The notes below the pieces were generated by a model. It had not been told where the DNA came from, ran no database searches, and worked only from the letters and a program-made list of their open reading frames with translations. Below, piece after piece: positions 1 through 7,841 of a stretch of DNA of 64,000 bases (position 1 is the stretch's first letter; each line of letters opens with the position of its first letter). The stretch is from Streptomyces cupreus. GTDB lineage: Bacteria; Actinomycetota; Actinomycetes; Streptomycetales; Streptomycetaceae. Location: contig NZ_JACMSF010000008.1 in assembly GCF_014257025.1 (NCBI RefSeq), positions 124,001 through 188,000 of the forward strand, in the 5' to 3' direction. The translations under genes and the position numbers were made by a program.

Positions 1-204
1 GCGGCCCAGCGGATCGCCCTGGCCGCCGCGGCCGCGGGACTTGAGAGCCATGTGCACTGCGACTTCGACCCGGAAGGCGTGCGGTCCGCCCTCGGCCTGA
101 GCGCGGGCCCGCTCCAGCCGCTGGTGCTGGTCACCGTGGGACCCCGTGCACCGCACCGCACGGATCCACAACTGCCCCTGCGGGCGGAAGGGGGCGTCAA
201 CTGA
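1..204 (+). CDS. C-terminal end of a nitroreductase/SagB-type flavoprotein (partial)
   Basis: Only the last 67 codons are in the window. The reading frame is open from base 1 and ends in TGA, which overlaps the ATG of the next gene (TGATG), so the two are probably translationally coupled. The peptide begins AAQRIALAAAAAGLESHV and continues through an LGLSAGPLQPLVLVTVG stretch. That resembles the C-terminal part of nitroreductase-fold proteins of the SagB/ThcOx type, where a helix rich in Ala precedes GL and the strand ends in Val-Gly. Such FMN enzymes oxidise azolines in peptide clusters or reduce quinone-like or nitro substrates. The call rests on a short tail, so the family is tentative and the substrate unknown. 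Confidence 0.5.
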   Translation, partial: AAQRIALAAAAAGLESHVHCDFDPEGVRSALGLSAGPLQPLVLVTVGPRAPHRTDPQLPLRAEGGVN

Positions 205-1376
205 TGGAGTCCTACGACGTGGTGGTCGTCGGCGCGCGGAGCGCCGGCGCCTCGACCGCCCTGCTGTTCGCCCGGGCCGGGTACCGGGTCCTGCTGGTGG
301 ACCGAGCGCAGTTCCCCAGCGACACCCTCTCCACCCAGCACATCCACCGTCCCGGACTGCGGCTGCTGAAGCGGTGGGGACTGCTGGAGCGGCTCGCGGC
401 GACCGGATGCCCGCCGGTGCGCCGGATCTCCTACACCCTCCAGGACGTCCGGCTCGACGGTCCGGTGCCTGTGGAGGAGGGCATCGACGCGGTGTACGCG
501 CCGCGCCGGTACGTCCTGGACAGCCTGCTGATCGACGCGGCGGCCGAGGCCGGGGCCGAGTTCCTCCAGGGCTGCACCGTCACCGGCGTCACGACCGAGG
601 GCGGCCGGGTCACCGGAGTGCGCTGCCGGATCGGCCGGGGCACGGCCGAGGTGCGGGCACGGCTGGTGGTCGGCGCGGACGGGATGCGCTCGACCCTGGC
701 CGGGCTGGTCGGGGCCACGACGGAGCGTGAGGACATCCCGCGCACCTGTGTGTACTACGGCTACTGGGAGGGGCTGCCCGCACAGTTCGAGGTGTACGAG
801 CGGACCGGACGGCTCATCGGCGTGGTCGGCACCCATGACGAACTGACCCTGGTGGCCGCCTACTTCCCCCAGGCGGAGTTCCAGGACGTACGACGGGACG
901 CCGACGCCGCGTATGTGGAGGCGATCCGGACGACCGCTCCCGGCCTCGCCGAGCGCGCCCTGTCGGCCCGGCGCGTGGAGCGCCTGCGGGGCACAGGCCG
1001 TCAGCTCAACTTCTTCCGTACGGTCAAGGGTCCTGGCTGGGTCCTGGTCGGGGACGCCGGTTGCCACAAGGACTCCATCACCGGGACCGGCATCAGCGAC
1101 GCCTTCGAACAGGCCGCGCTGCTGGCCGAGTCGGTCGGCGCCGGGCTGCACGACGACCGGGAGCCGGGGGCCGCGCTGGAGCGCTACGCCACAGGTCACC
1201 GGCGGCTGATGGAATCGCGCTACCGGATGGCACTGGACACCGCGCGGCTCGAAGTGACCGAGGAACGGCTGGAGTTCACACGGTGGATCGCGAGCGATCC
1301 GGCGTCCGCCGGCGCCTTCCTCTCGGTGGCGGTCAGTCATGTCGAGGCGGCCGAGCTGATTCCGGCCACGGGCTGA
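204..1376 (+). CDS. NAD(P)/FAD-dependent oxidoreductase (geranylgeranyl reductase/monooxygenase-like)
   Basis: A 390-residue flavoprotein of the para-hydroxybenzoate hydroxylase fold. The N-terminus has the Rossmann dinucleotide motif in the form VVVVGARSAGAS (about residues 6-17), followed by the acidic residue of VDR that would bind FAD ribose. LVVGADGMRSTLA near residue 155 is the DG motif. GDAGCHKDSITGTGISDAFEQA near residue 282 is the second FAD-binding GD motif. Related enzymes hydroxylate, epoxidise or saturate small molecules. It starts with ATG overlapping the upstream stop, so it belongs to the same transcript as the partial nitroreductase-like gene. Its last codons lie inside a strong hairpin. 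Substrate not predictable. Confidence 0.85.
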   Translation: MESYDVVVVGARSAGASTALLFARAGYRVLLVDRAQFPSDTLSTQHIHRPGLRLLKRWGLLERLAATGCPPVRRISYTLQDVRLDGPVPVEEGIDAVYAPRRYVLDSLLIDAAAEAGAEFLQGCTVTGVTTEGGRVTGVRCRIGRGTAEVRARLVVGADGMRSTLAGLVGATTEREDIPRTCVYYGYWEGLPAQFEVYERTGRLIGVVGTHDELTLVAAYFPQAEFQDVRRDADAAYVEAIRTTAPGLAERALSARRVERLRGTGRQLNFFRTVKGPGWVLVGDAGCHKDSITGTGISDAFEQAALLAESVGAGLHDDREPGAALERYATGHRRLMESRYRMALDTARLEVTEERLEFTRWIASDPASAGAFLSVAVSHVEAAELIPATG

Positions 1377-1419
1377 GGGAGGTTCCGGCGGTGGTCGGGC
1401 GCCGGAACCTCCCTCAGCC
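1371..1419. terminator. Bidirectional terminator, perfect 20-bp inverted repeat
   Basis: Arms at 1371-1390 and 1400-1419 are perfect reverse complements around a 9-nt loop (1391-1399). The left arm contains the TGA of the upstream flavoprotein gene (1374-1376). The right arm ends just before the stop of the convergent LuxR-type gene. No U-tract is needed for GC-rich actinomycete hairpin terminators, so it probably stops transcription from both sides. Confidence 0.8.
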
Positions 1420-1425
1420 GTGCGA

Positions 1426-2118
1426 TCAGGCCGCGCAGGGTCTGACCAGCCCCGTCTCGTACGCGAGGATCACCGCCTGGGTGCGGTCGCGCAGACCGAG
1501 CTTCTGGCACAGGTGATAGAGGTGGGATTTGACCGTGGCTTCGCTCAGCGACAGCATCTTGGCGATCACCAGGTTGGAGTGGCCGTTCGCGACCAGTGAC
1601 AGCACATCACGCTCCCGGCTGGTGAGCAGCGACAGCTGCCCGGAGCCGACGGAGGCGACCTCGGGTGAACGGCTGAGCAGTCTGCCGATCAGCTGGACGG
1701 CGTTGGGTGACTTCAGGACCATCGCGCCGCCCGCGATGTCGCGGATGGCGGCGGGCAGCGTACGGGGGTCGCAGTTGCCCGGCAATAATCCGCGCACCCC
1801 GCCCTTCAGGGCCGACAGCAGCTCCGCCTGCTCCGTCCGGGAGCTGAGCATGAGCACGCCCGGCGCGGTGTCCGGGGACATTCTCCGCAGGCTCCGCGCC
1901 ATGGCGATGCCGTCCACGGCGTCCGCGTCGTGATTGATGAGTGCGACATGCGGGCGCAGGCTCTGTACGGCGGCGATCATCTCCCGGCCGTCGAGTGCCT
2001 CGCCCACCACGCTGATGTCCGGTTCTCGCTCCAGGACGCTGACCAGCCCCGCTCGCATCAGATGGCGTGGGTCGCAGATCAGGACCCGTATACAGTCAGC
2101 CCCAGTTTTGTTCGTCAT
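1426..2118 (-). CDS. Atypical LuxR/NarL-type response regulator with a TTA codon
   Basis: A 230-residue protein with an N-terminal receiver-like domain (about 10-125) and a C-terminal LuxR helix-turn-helix (about 165-225; LTSRERDVLSLVANG, then ATVKSHLYHLCQKLGL). The receiver pocket is degenerate. Asn62 occupies the phosphoacceptor Asp position, judged from the seven-residue spacing to the conserved D69-G70. Gly114 stands where the conserved Lys should be, and only one acidic residue (D16) remains of the N-terminal pair. Codon 111 is TTA (bases 1788-1786), so translation should need the bldA tRNA. The combination recalls RedZ of S. coelicolor, an orphan regulator lacking a normal phosphorylation pocket. 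No histidine kinase gene is adjacent. The start is ATG at 2118 because the receiver fold begins nine residues later; a longer frame continues upstream. It probably controls the divergent operon beginning at 2402. Confidence 0.85.
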   Translation of the reverse strand: MTNKTGADCIRVLICDPRHLMRAGLVSVLEREPDISVVGEALDGREMIAAVQSLRPHVALINHDADAVDGIAMARSLRRMSPDTAPGVLMLSSRTEQAELLSALKGGVRGLLPGNCDPRTLPAAIRDIAGGAMVLKSPNAVQLIGRLLSRSPEVASVGSGQLSLLTSRERDVLSLVANGHSNLVIAKMLSLSEATVKSHLYHLCQKLGLRDRTQAVILAYETGLVRPCAA

Positions 2119-2401
2119 GCTGTGAAATAACCCCCATGAGTGCATGAATCCCGAAGACGGACATACGGGAAACCGGTCACGACCGATGGTCTGGACCACT
2201 CGTCTCGTCTGCAGACTACTGACATCGCACGGCAAAGATCTAGCGACATCCGAGCCCGGCTCAGTAACCCCAGGTGACGCGCGGTGGAGAGGTGCCCGAG
2301 GCTTCAACCCCCAGTCTGAGAAGCAAATCCGGACCACGGACGGACGACACCATCCGGCCACGGTGCGAAGGTGATCCGGTCGGTCGGCTCAGGGGGAACA
2401 G
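2119..2401. promoter_or_regulatory. Divergent regulatory region between the LuxR-type gene and the P450 operon
   Basis: This 283-base stretch has no convincing gene and must carry the promoters of both flanking transcripts. A perfect 10-bp palindrome, GTCTGCAGAC, sits at 2207-2216, near the middle, and is a possible regulator site. A strong Shine-Dalgarno run (AGGGGGA, about 2392-2398) precedes the GTG start of the P450 at 2402. I could not assign -35/-10 boxes with confidence. Confidence 0.45.
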
Positions 2402-3643
2402 GTGCACACTCAGCCGGATCTCGATCCATTGCTCGGCTTCAGCCCGTACCGGCTGCTCACCGAACCGGACACGGTCCACCAGCGGATGCGCGAGGAACCG
2501 CCGGTCCGCCTCGTACGGGAGGAGAGCGGCTTCACCTACTGGCTGATCTCCCGGTACGCCGAGGCCCGCCAGGCGCTGCGCGACCCCGGGCTCTCCAACG
2601 ACCCGCGGCGACTCGGCCACGCGGTGGACACGGACAACGCCTACTCGCCGATGGCCAACAACGACCCGCCGCACCACACCCGGCTGCGCCGGCTGGTCTC
2701 CCACGGCTTCACCCGGCGCCGGATCACCGCCCTCGCGCCCCGGGCCGAGGCGATCACCGACGGCCTCCTCGACACGATCGCGCCCGCCGGGCGTGCTGAT
2801 GTGATCGCCGACCTCGCCTTCCCGCTGCCGGTGCTGGTCATCTGCGAGCTGCTGGGGGTGCCGACGCAGGACCGGGAAGCCTTCCGCGCCTGGGCCGGGC
2901 GCACCCTCTCCACCACCGCCGGGCCCCGCACCCGCGAGGAGCGCTCACGCCGGCTGCGCGCGTACTTCACCCGGCTCGTCGCCGTCAAACGGGCATCCGT
3001 ACGGCCCGACCTGGCGCCGGACGAGCAGCCCGATCTGCTCAGCGCCCTCATCGTGGCGCAGGAGCAGCGCAGCAGCCTCGACGACGACGAACTCATCGGC
3101 CTCGCCGTGCTGTTGCTGGTCGCCGGGCACGAGACGACGACCAACCTCATCGGCAACGGACTGCTGACCCTGCTGCTCCGCCCCGGCCAGTTGCGGCTGC
3201 TCAGGGACGACGCGTCCCTGCTGCCGTCCGCGGTGGAGGAACTGCTGCGCTACGAGGGGTCCGCAGGGCAGTCCGCCCTGCGGGTCGCGGTCGACGACGT
3301 TGTCATCGGCGGGACCCCGATCCCCCGGGGCTCGGTCGTCAACATCGGTCTGTCCCTGGCCAACCGGGACCCCGAAGCCTTCCGGGACTCCGACAGCCTG
3401 GACGTCCGGCGCGACCCCAACCCCCATCTGGCCTTCGGACACGGCATCCACTACTGCCTCGGCGCCCCCCTCGCGCGGATGCTCGCGGCGACAGCGCTCG
3501 GAGCGCTGCTCAGCAGGTTCTCCGGCCTCCAACTGGCCGTAGCGACCGAGGAGTTGCGCTGGCGTCAGATCAGCATCCTGTGCGGGCTGACCGCACTCCC
3601 CGTCTTCTTCGATCCCGTTCGTCCGGAAACGAGTGGCACGTGA
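2402..3643 (+). CDS. Cytochrome P450 (first gene of the long operon)
   Basis: A 413-residue soluble bacterial P450. The I-helix oxygen-activation motif is AGHETTTN (about 241-248), the K-helix ExxR lies in EELLRY (about 280), and the heme-binding loop is FGHGIHYCLGAPLAR with the cysteine ligand near residue 352. Length and motif order are normal for class I actinobacterial P450s, which take electrons from a ferredoxin; no ferredoxin gene is adjacent. GTG start with a strong AGGGGGA ribosome site. The stop overlaps the next start (GTGA), so this is the promoter-proximal gene of a coupled operon. Its reaction in the pathway (hydroxylation, epoxidation or coupling) cannot be read from sequence. 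Confidence 0.93.
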   Translation: MHTQPDLDPLLGFSPYRLLTEPDTVHQRMREEPPVRLVREESGFTYWLISRYAEARQALRDPGLSNDPRRLGHAVDTDNAYSPMANNDPPHHTRLRRLVSHGFTRRRITALAPRAEAITDGLLDTIAPAGRADVIADLAFPLPVLVICELLGVPTQDREAFRAWAGRTLSTTAGPRTREERSRRLRAYFTRLVAVKRASVRPDLAPDEQPDLLSALIVAQEQRSSLDDDELIGLAVLLLVAGHETTTNLIGNGLLTLLLRPGQLRLLRDDASLLPSAVEELLRYEGSAGQSALRVAVDDVVIGGTPIPRGSVVNIGLSLANRDPEAFRDSDSLDVRRDPNPHLAFGHGIHYCLGAPLARMLAATALGALLSRFSGLQLAVATEELRWRQISILCGLTALPVFFDPVRPETSGT

Positions 3644-4686
3644 CCATGATCGACCCGATGGCGGCAGCCAACCTCTACCGCCTCGCCTTCGGATTCATCC
3701 CCGCACAGATGATCCACGCCGCGGCCCGGCTGCGGCTGCCCGACCTGCTCGCGGAACAGACCCTGACCGCCGAGGAGTTGGCGGCACGCACCGACACCCG
3801 GGCCCCCGCACTGCGGCGGCTGCTGCGCGGCCTCGCCGCCATCGGCCTGGTGGAGGAGCAGGGCGAGAACGGCTTCCGGCTGGCGCCGGCGGGCCAACTG
3901 CTCCGCTCGGACGTCGAAGGCTCCGTCCGCCCGATGCTGCTGCCGTACTTCGGCGAGGCCGTCTGGGCCTCCTGGGGACGGTTCACCGACTGCCTGCGCA
4001 CCGGACGCCCGGCCGTGGAGTCGGTCACCGGAGGCTCGGTGTTCGACCTGTTCGCGGCCGACCCGGAGCTGGGCGCGGAGTTCCACGCCGCGATGGCGGT
4101 CAGCGGCGGGGCGGAGGCCCAGGCGCTGGCACGGTCGTACGACTTCGACGACGTGAAGACGGTCGTGGATGTCGGCGGCGGCAACGGCGCCCTGCTCGCC
4201 GGGGTCCTCGGGCACCACCCCCACCTGCGCGGAATCCTCGTCGACACCCCGGTGGGCGTGGCCGGAGCCCCGGACACCCTCGCCGCCGCCGGGGTCGCGG
4301 ACCGCTGCGAGATCCGGGCCCGGGACTTCTTCGCCTCCGTGCCCGAGGGCGGCGACCGGTATGTGATCAAGAGCGTCCTGCACGACTGGGACGACGAGAG
4401 TTGCGTGACGATCCTGAGCAACTGCCGCCGGGCCATGCCGGACACGGCCCGGGTACTGATCGTCGAGGTCGTCGCACCGCCCGTCGTGGACACCACGACC
4501 GACCCCTTCCTCACCGTCAGCGACCTCAACCTGATGGTGCTCACCCACGGCCGGGAGCGGACCGAGGAGGAGTTCACGCACCTCCTCCAAGCGGCCGGTC
4601 TGGAGCTGACAGGCATCGGCGCTCCGCTCGGCTTCAGCGGTTACCGGGTCGTCGAGGCCCGCACCGGCGCCGGAGTTGCCGAGTGA
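3640..4686 (+). CDS. SAM-dependent O-methyltransferase (PF00891 type)
   Basis: About 348 residues. The N-terminal winged-helix dimerisation domain (LPDLLAEQTLTAEELAART, then LRRLLRGLAAIGL) is typical of class I small-molecule O-methyltransferases such as DnrK or MmcR. The SAM-binding glycine loop is VVDVGGGNGALL (about 174-185). The general-base region VIKSVLHDWDDE places the catalytic His near 248. GTG 3640 overlaps the P450 stop; ATG 3646 is in frame and equally possible. It probably methylates a hydroxyl of the cluster product, perhaps one introduced by the P450 or N-oxygenase (inference). It is coupled downstream to the N-oxygenase gene. Confidence 0.92.
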   Translation: MTMIDPMAAANLYRLAFGFIPAQMIHAAARLRLPDLLAEQTLTAEELAARTDTRAPALRRLLRGLAAIGLVEEQGENGFRLAPAGQLLRSDVEGSVRPMLLPYFGEAVWASWGRFTDCLRTGRPAVESVTGGSVFDLFAADPELGAEFHAAMAVSGGAEAQALARSYDFDDVKTVVDVGGGNGALLAGVLGHHPHLRGILVDTPVGVAGAPDTLAAAGVADRCEIRARDFFASVPEGGDRYVIKSVLHDWDDESCVTILSNCRRAMPDTARVLIVEVVAPPVVDTTTDPFLTVSDLNLMVLTHGRERTEEEFTHLLQAAGLELTGIGAPLGFSGYRVVEARTGAGVAE

Positions 4687-4715
4687 CGCGGCACGACAAC
4701 GGAGGAACGCAAGCG

Positions 4716-5669
4716 TTGGGAACCATCGAGGAATCCACCGGCCACGTCGGCCCGTCCACGCTCCGCCGGCTCGCGACGGCCTGGCCCCGGCGGGCCACGG
4801 TCCGCACCGACATGGACAAGGTCACCGGCGCGGGGGAGTACGACCCCGAACTGCTCGATTACCCGGTCACGTTGATGCCGTTCGGTGAGCACCCCGACTT
4901 CCAGGACGCGCCCGAGGACAAGCGGCGTCTGGTGAACACCCTGGGCTGGCTCGCGTACAACGAACGCGTCGTGGCCGCCGAGGAGTTCGTCGTCAACCCC
5001 ACCTTCGAGAAGCTCGGTCACGCCGTCTACCCCGGAGTGGACCGCTTCGAGGTGAAGGAGATCGTGCGGCAGTCCCACATCGACGAGGTGTGGCACACGT
5101 ACATGCACATGCTGGGCATGCACCGCACCCGGGAGGCCAGAGGGATCACCGCCGAACCCGACTGCGGCCACCCGGTGACGAACCGCCTGCTGTACGAGGC
5201 ACAGGCCGCCTCCGGCGAGCGCTGGGAGGCCGACCTGCTCCATCTGCTGTGGACCACGGTCGGCGAGGTCAGTGTCAACGCCTTCCTCGATCTGATGGCT
5301 CGGGACACGACCGTGCAGCCGCTGCACTCGACGATCGCCCGGCTGCACGCCCGCGACGAGTCGGCGCACGGCCCGGTCATGGTCGAGGTGATGAAGGACG
5401 TCTTCGTCAATCTCAGCGCGCGGCAACAGGACTTCTTCGTGGCGTCCCTGCCCGCCGGCATCAACGCCTTCTGCGCCGAGGACTTCGACTGGTGGCTGAA
5501 GGTCCTGGAATTCGCCGGGATCCCGAAGGCCAGGGACATCATCGGGGACTCCCGGGGCGGAGGGCTCGCGGAGCTGCTCGTCACCGACTTCTCCGGGATC
5601 CTGCGCATGATCCGCGAACTCGGCGTGGAGAACCGGGTGGACTTCGACTTCGCGGGGGCGGCCGCATGA
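4716..5669 (+). CDS. AurF-type non-heme diiron N-oxygenase
   Basis: A 317-residue protein whose seven putative iron ligands match the spacing of p-aminobenzoate N-oxygenase AurF: E89, E124, H127 (DEVWH), E184 (GEVSVN), H211, E215, H218 (HARDESAH). In AurF these are E101, E136, H139, E196, H223, E227 and H230, all with the same intervals. AurF-family enzymes oxidise amines stepwise to hydroxylamine, nitroso or nitro groups, and relatives feed azoxy or N-hydroxylated products. I chose TTG 4716 because a clear GGAGGA lies 9 nt upstream (4701-4706). GTG 4683, overlapping the methyltransferase stop, would add 11 residues. The substrate is unknown; an amine made by the operon's PLP decarboxylase is one possibility (inference). 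Confidence 0.9.
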   Translation: MGTIEESTGHVGPSTLRRLATAWPRRATVRTDMDKVTGAGEYDPELLDYPVTLMPFGEHPDFQDAPEDKRRLVNTLGWLAYNERVVAAEEFVVNPTFEKLGHAVYPGVDRFEVKEIVRQSHIDEVWHTYMHMLGMHRTREARGITAEPDCGHPVTNRLLYEAQAASGERWEADLLHLLWTTVGEVSVNAFLDLMARDTTVQPLHSTIARLHARDESAHGPVMVEVMKDVFVNLSARQQDFFVASLPAGINAFCAEDFDWWLKVLEFAGIPKARDIIGDSRGGGLAELLVTDFSGILRMIRELGVENRVDFDFAGAAA

Positions 5670-6196
5670 TCCTCACCGGTCCCGAGATCACCGAGGCCGC
5701 GGGCGACGGACGGATCGTCATCTCCCCGTTCAACCCGGCCCAGGTGAACCCCAACAGCTACAACGTCTGTCTCGGGGACAGGCTGCTGACGTACACCGAC
5801 GACGTCATCGACCCCTACCGCCCCAACGCCACCCGGGAGATCACCATCGGGGAGGACGGCTACGTCCTGCGGCCCGACCAGCTCTATCTCGGGCACACCG
5901 TGGAACAGGTCGGCTCCGACCAGTACGTGCCGCTGCTCTTCGGGCGGTCCTCGGTCGGGCGGCTCGGGCTCTTCGTGGAGATCACCGCGCCCATCGGGGA
6001 CATCGGCTTCCACGGCCAGTGGACGCTGATGCTGGCACCGGTGAGGCCGCTGCGGGTGTATCCGGGGATGAAGATCGGCCAGATCATGTTCTTCGTGTCG
6101 CTCGGCGAGGTCGACCTCTACCGCGGCAAGTACCAGTCCTCGGCGGGCCCCCAGGAGTCCCGCTACTGGAAGGACGTGGCGGTGCCGACGACATGA
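5666..6196 (+). CDS. dCTP deaminase-like protein 1 (keeps RSS..R, lacks catalytic Glu)
   Basis: A 176-residue protein of the trimeric dCTP deaminase/dUTPase superfamily, close to the usual Dcd length. PNSYNVCLGD (29-38) matches the N-terminal family motif. R94-S95-S96...R99 corresponds to E. coli Dcd R110-S111-S112...R115, and a KY...SR tail (155-166) resembles the phosphate-binding C-terminus. The catalytic Glu138 equivalent is replaced: TLML puts Met at 122, exactly 23 residues after R99 as in E. coli. Ordinary water-activating deamination is therefore unlikely for this protein alone. It starts in an ATGA overlap with the N-oxygenase and ends in an ATGA overlap with a second Dcd-like gene, which has the reciprocal pattern. 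Its role in the pathway is unknown. Confidence 0.85.
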   Translation: MILTGPEITEAAGDGRIVISPFNPAQVNPNSYNVCLGDRLLTYTDDVIDPYRPNATREITIGEDGYVLRPDQLYLGHTVEQVGSDQYVPLLFGRSSVGRLGLFVEITAPIGDIGFHGQWTLMLAPVRPLRVYPGMKIGQIMFFVSLGEVDLYRGKYQSSAGPQESRYWKDVAVPTT

Positions 6197-6720
6197 TCCT
6201 CACCCGCGAAGCCATCGCCACCGCCGTGCGGCGCGGTGACATCGTCATCGAGCCCTTCGACGCCGGCCGGATCTCCCCCAACGCCTACGACTGGCGCCTC
6301 GGGGACCGGATCCGGGTCTGCGAGGGCGACGAACTGGACGCCGCGGCCGCCACCCGCGTCACCGAGCACGTCATCCCCGCCGAGGGCATGGTGCTGCGGC
6401 CGGGACAGCTCTACCTCGGCGTCACCCACGAGCGCACCCACTCCGAGCGCTACGCCCAGATGATCAACGGCGACCGCAGCCTCGGCGCGCTGGGCATCTG
6501 GGTCCATGTCTCCGCCCCGCTCGGGCACGTCGGCCACGCCATCCACTGGACCCTGGAGATCCGGGTGGCGCGGCCGGTCCGGGTCTATCCGCTGATGCCG
6601 TTCGGGAAGATCGTCTTCCTGGTCGCCGCCGGAGCGGTCTCCAGCTACCAGGACCTGGGCCGCAAGTACACCCGGACCAGCGGGATCGACATCTCGCGGC
6701 TGTACGAGGAGCTGCGGTGA
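6193..6720 (+). CDS. dCTP deaminase-like protein 2 (keeps catalytic Glu, lacks RSS..R)
   Basis: A 175-residue paralogue of the preceding protein. It aligns without gaps through the core: both have RxSPNxYxxxLGD-like text at 26-38, MVLRPGQLYLG against YVLRPDQLYLG, and R-VYP after residue 130. Glu122 (TLEI) is present at the catalytic position. The nucleotide-site signature is altered: D94-R95-S96 replaces R-S-S and Ala99 replaces the Arg115 equivalent. The two paralogues therefore split the canonical catalytic set. Dcd enzymes are trimers with active sites at subunit interfaces, so a mixed oligomer could rebuild a site (inference). Coupled by ATGA upstream and GTGA downstream. Confidence 0.83.
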   Translation: MILTREAIATAVRRGDIVIEPFDAGRISPNAYDWRLGDRIRVCEGDELDAAAATRVTEHVIPAEGMVLRPGQLYLGVTHERTHSERYAQMINGDRSLGALGIWVHVSAPLGHVGHAIHWTLEIRVARPVRVYPLMPFGKIVFLVAAGAVSSYQDLGRKYTRTSGIDISRLYEELR

Positions 6721-7814
6721 GCGGGCCCCGGGTGCTGACCGGCCTCGATCTGCCGTGGGGCAGCCCGGGCGGCAGCGTCGAACTGCTCAAGGGCCTGTAT
6801 CTGGATCCGTCCGGTCCGCTGGCGGCGACAAGCACCTTCATGCTCGCCCCGGACGGCTCCCCGCCCCCGACCGAGGGTGCCCCCGCCCTGCTGGACGTCC
6901 CGGGCAAACAGCTCACCGGCGACGGCTTCTGGGCCTACGTCGACCGGCTCACGGACGCGGTCACCGCCCGCTTTCCGCACGCCGAGCAGGACGTCGTCCA
7001 CCTCCAGCACCTCGCCTTCGGCGCCACCCCCGCGCTGCTGCGGGGCTATCCCAAGCAGCCCGCCATCGGCCTGGTGCACGGCACGGACCTGCTGTTCGCC
7101 GCGGAGTACGAGACGCAGGGCGAGGTGCTGCGGGAAGCGGTGGCGGCCGCGCGCTCTTTGGTGGTGCCGACCGCCGGAATGGCCGACCAACTGCGGCGCC
7201 TTGCCCCGGAGGTGGACAGCGCCCGTATCGTCCACATCCCCTGGGGGATTCCCGATGCGCTGCTGGCCGAGCCGCCCGCGCGGACCCGCCGGGACGACGG
7301 AGAGCTCCGGGTGCTGTACGCCGGCCGCCTCACCGCGGAGAAGGGAGCCGCCGCACTGGTCGCCGCCCTGTCCGGCGTACCGGGACTGCGGCTGAGCATG
7401 GCCTCACCGATGGCCGAGTTCCGGCGTCTCGCCGCCGAGCGGGACCTGTCGGCCGTACACCATCTGGGCTGGCTGACCCGGCGGGAGCTGTGGGCGGCGT
7501 TCGCCGAGCACGATCTGCTGGTGGTGCCGTCCGCGAAGCTGGAGGCGTTCGGTCTGGTGGCGGTGGAGGCCCAGGCGTGCGGGCTTCCGGTGGCCTACCA
7601 GCCGGTGCCGGGGCTGCGGGACGCGCTGGGCGACTCGGCCCTGCCTCTCGATCTGCTCGCCGAGCCGCGGCAGGCCCTGGCCGAGCTCACCGGGCTGCGC
7701 GACGACCCCGGGGCGCTGGACGGGCTGCGCCGGTCCGGATTCCGCAACGCGGCACGCTTCCCGCTCTCCAGGACCGCCCGCGAACTGGCCGCCCTCTCCA
7801 ACCAGGTGCAGTGA
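6717..7814 (+). CDS. GT4-family glycosyltransferase
   Basis: A 365-residue GT-B fold retaining glycosyltransferase. The N-terminal half has a glycine-rich acceptor-side loop (DLPWGSPGGSVELLKG, about 10-25). The C-terminal half carries LRVLYAGRLTAEKGAAALVAAL, the usual start of the nucleotide-sugar domain, and the EAFGLVAVEAQACGLPV block that forms the E-x7-E motif. Members move a sugar from a nucleotide donor to a small molecule or lipid. GTG start overlaps the second Dcd-like stop (GTGA). In this operon it may glycosylate the product or build a sugar-phosphate intermediate for the following HAD phosphatase (inference). The donor sugar cannot be predicted. Confidence 0.87.
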   Translation: MSGPRVLTGLDLPWGSPGGSVELLKGLYLDPSGPLAATSTFMLAPDGSPPPTEGAPALLDVPGKQLTGDGFWAYVDRLTDAVTARFPHAEQDVVHLQHLAFGATPALLRGYPKQPAIGLVHGTDLLFAAEYETQGEVLREAVAAARSLVVPTAGMADQLRRLAPEVDSARIVHIPWGIPDALLAEPPARTRRDDGELRVLYAGRLTAEKGAAALVAALSGVPGLRLSMASPMAEFRRLAAERDLSAVHHLGWLTRRELWAAFAEHDLLVVPSAKLEAFGLVAVEAQACGLPVAYQPVPGLRDALGDSALPLDLLAEPRQALAELTGLRDDPGALDGLRRSGFRNAARFPLSRTARELAALSNQVQ

Positions 7815-7841
7815 GCCCCCGACCGTCCGAAGGAACACGAC

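Noticed and set aside
3633..4715. Long in-frame extension upstream of the AurF-like gene
   Set aside because: The extension lies in another frame over the methyltransferase gene and has the Arg/Pro/Gly-rich composition of GC-rich shadow frames; a good ribosome site precedes TTG 4716.
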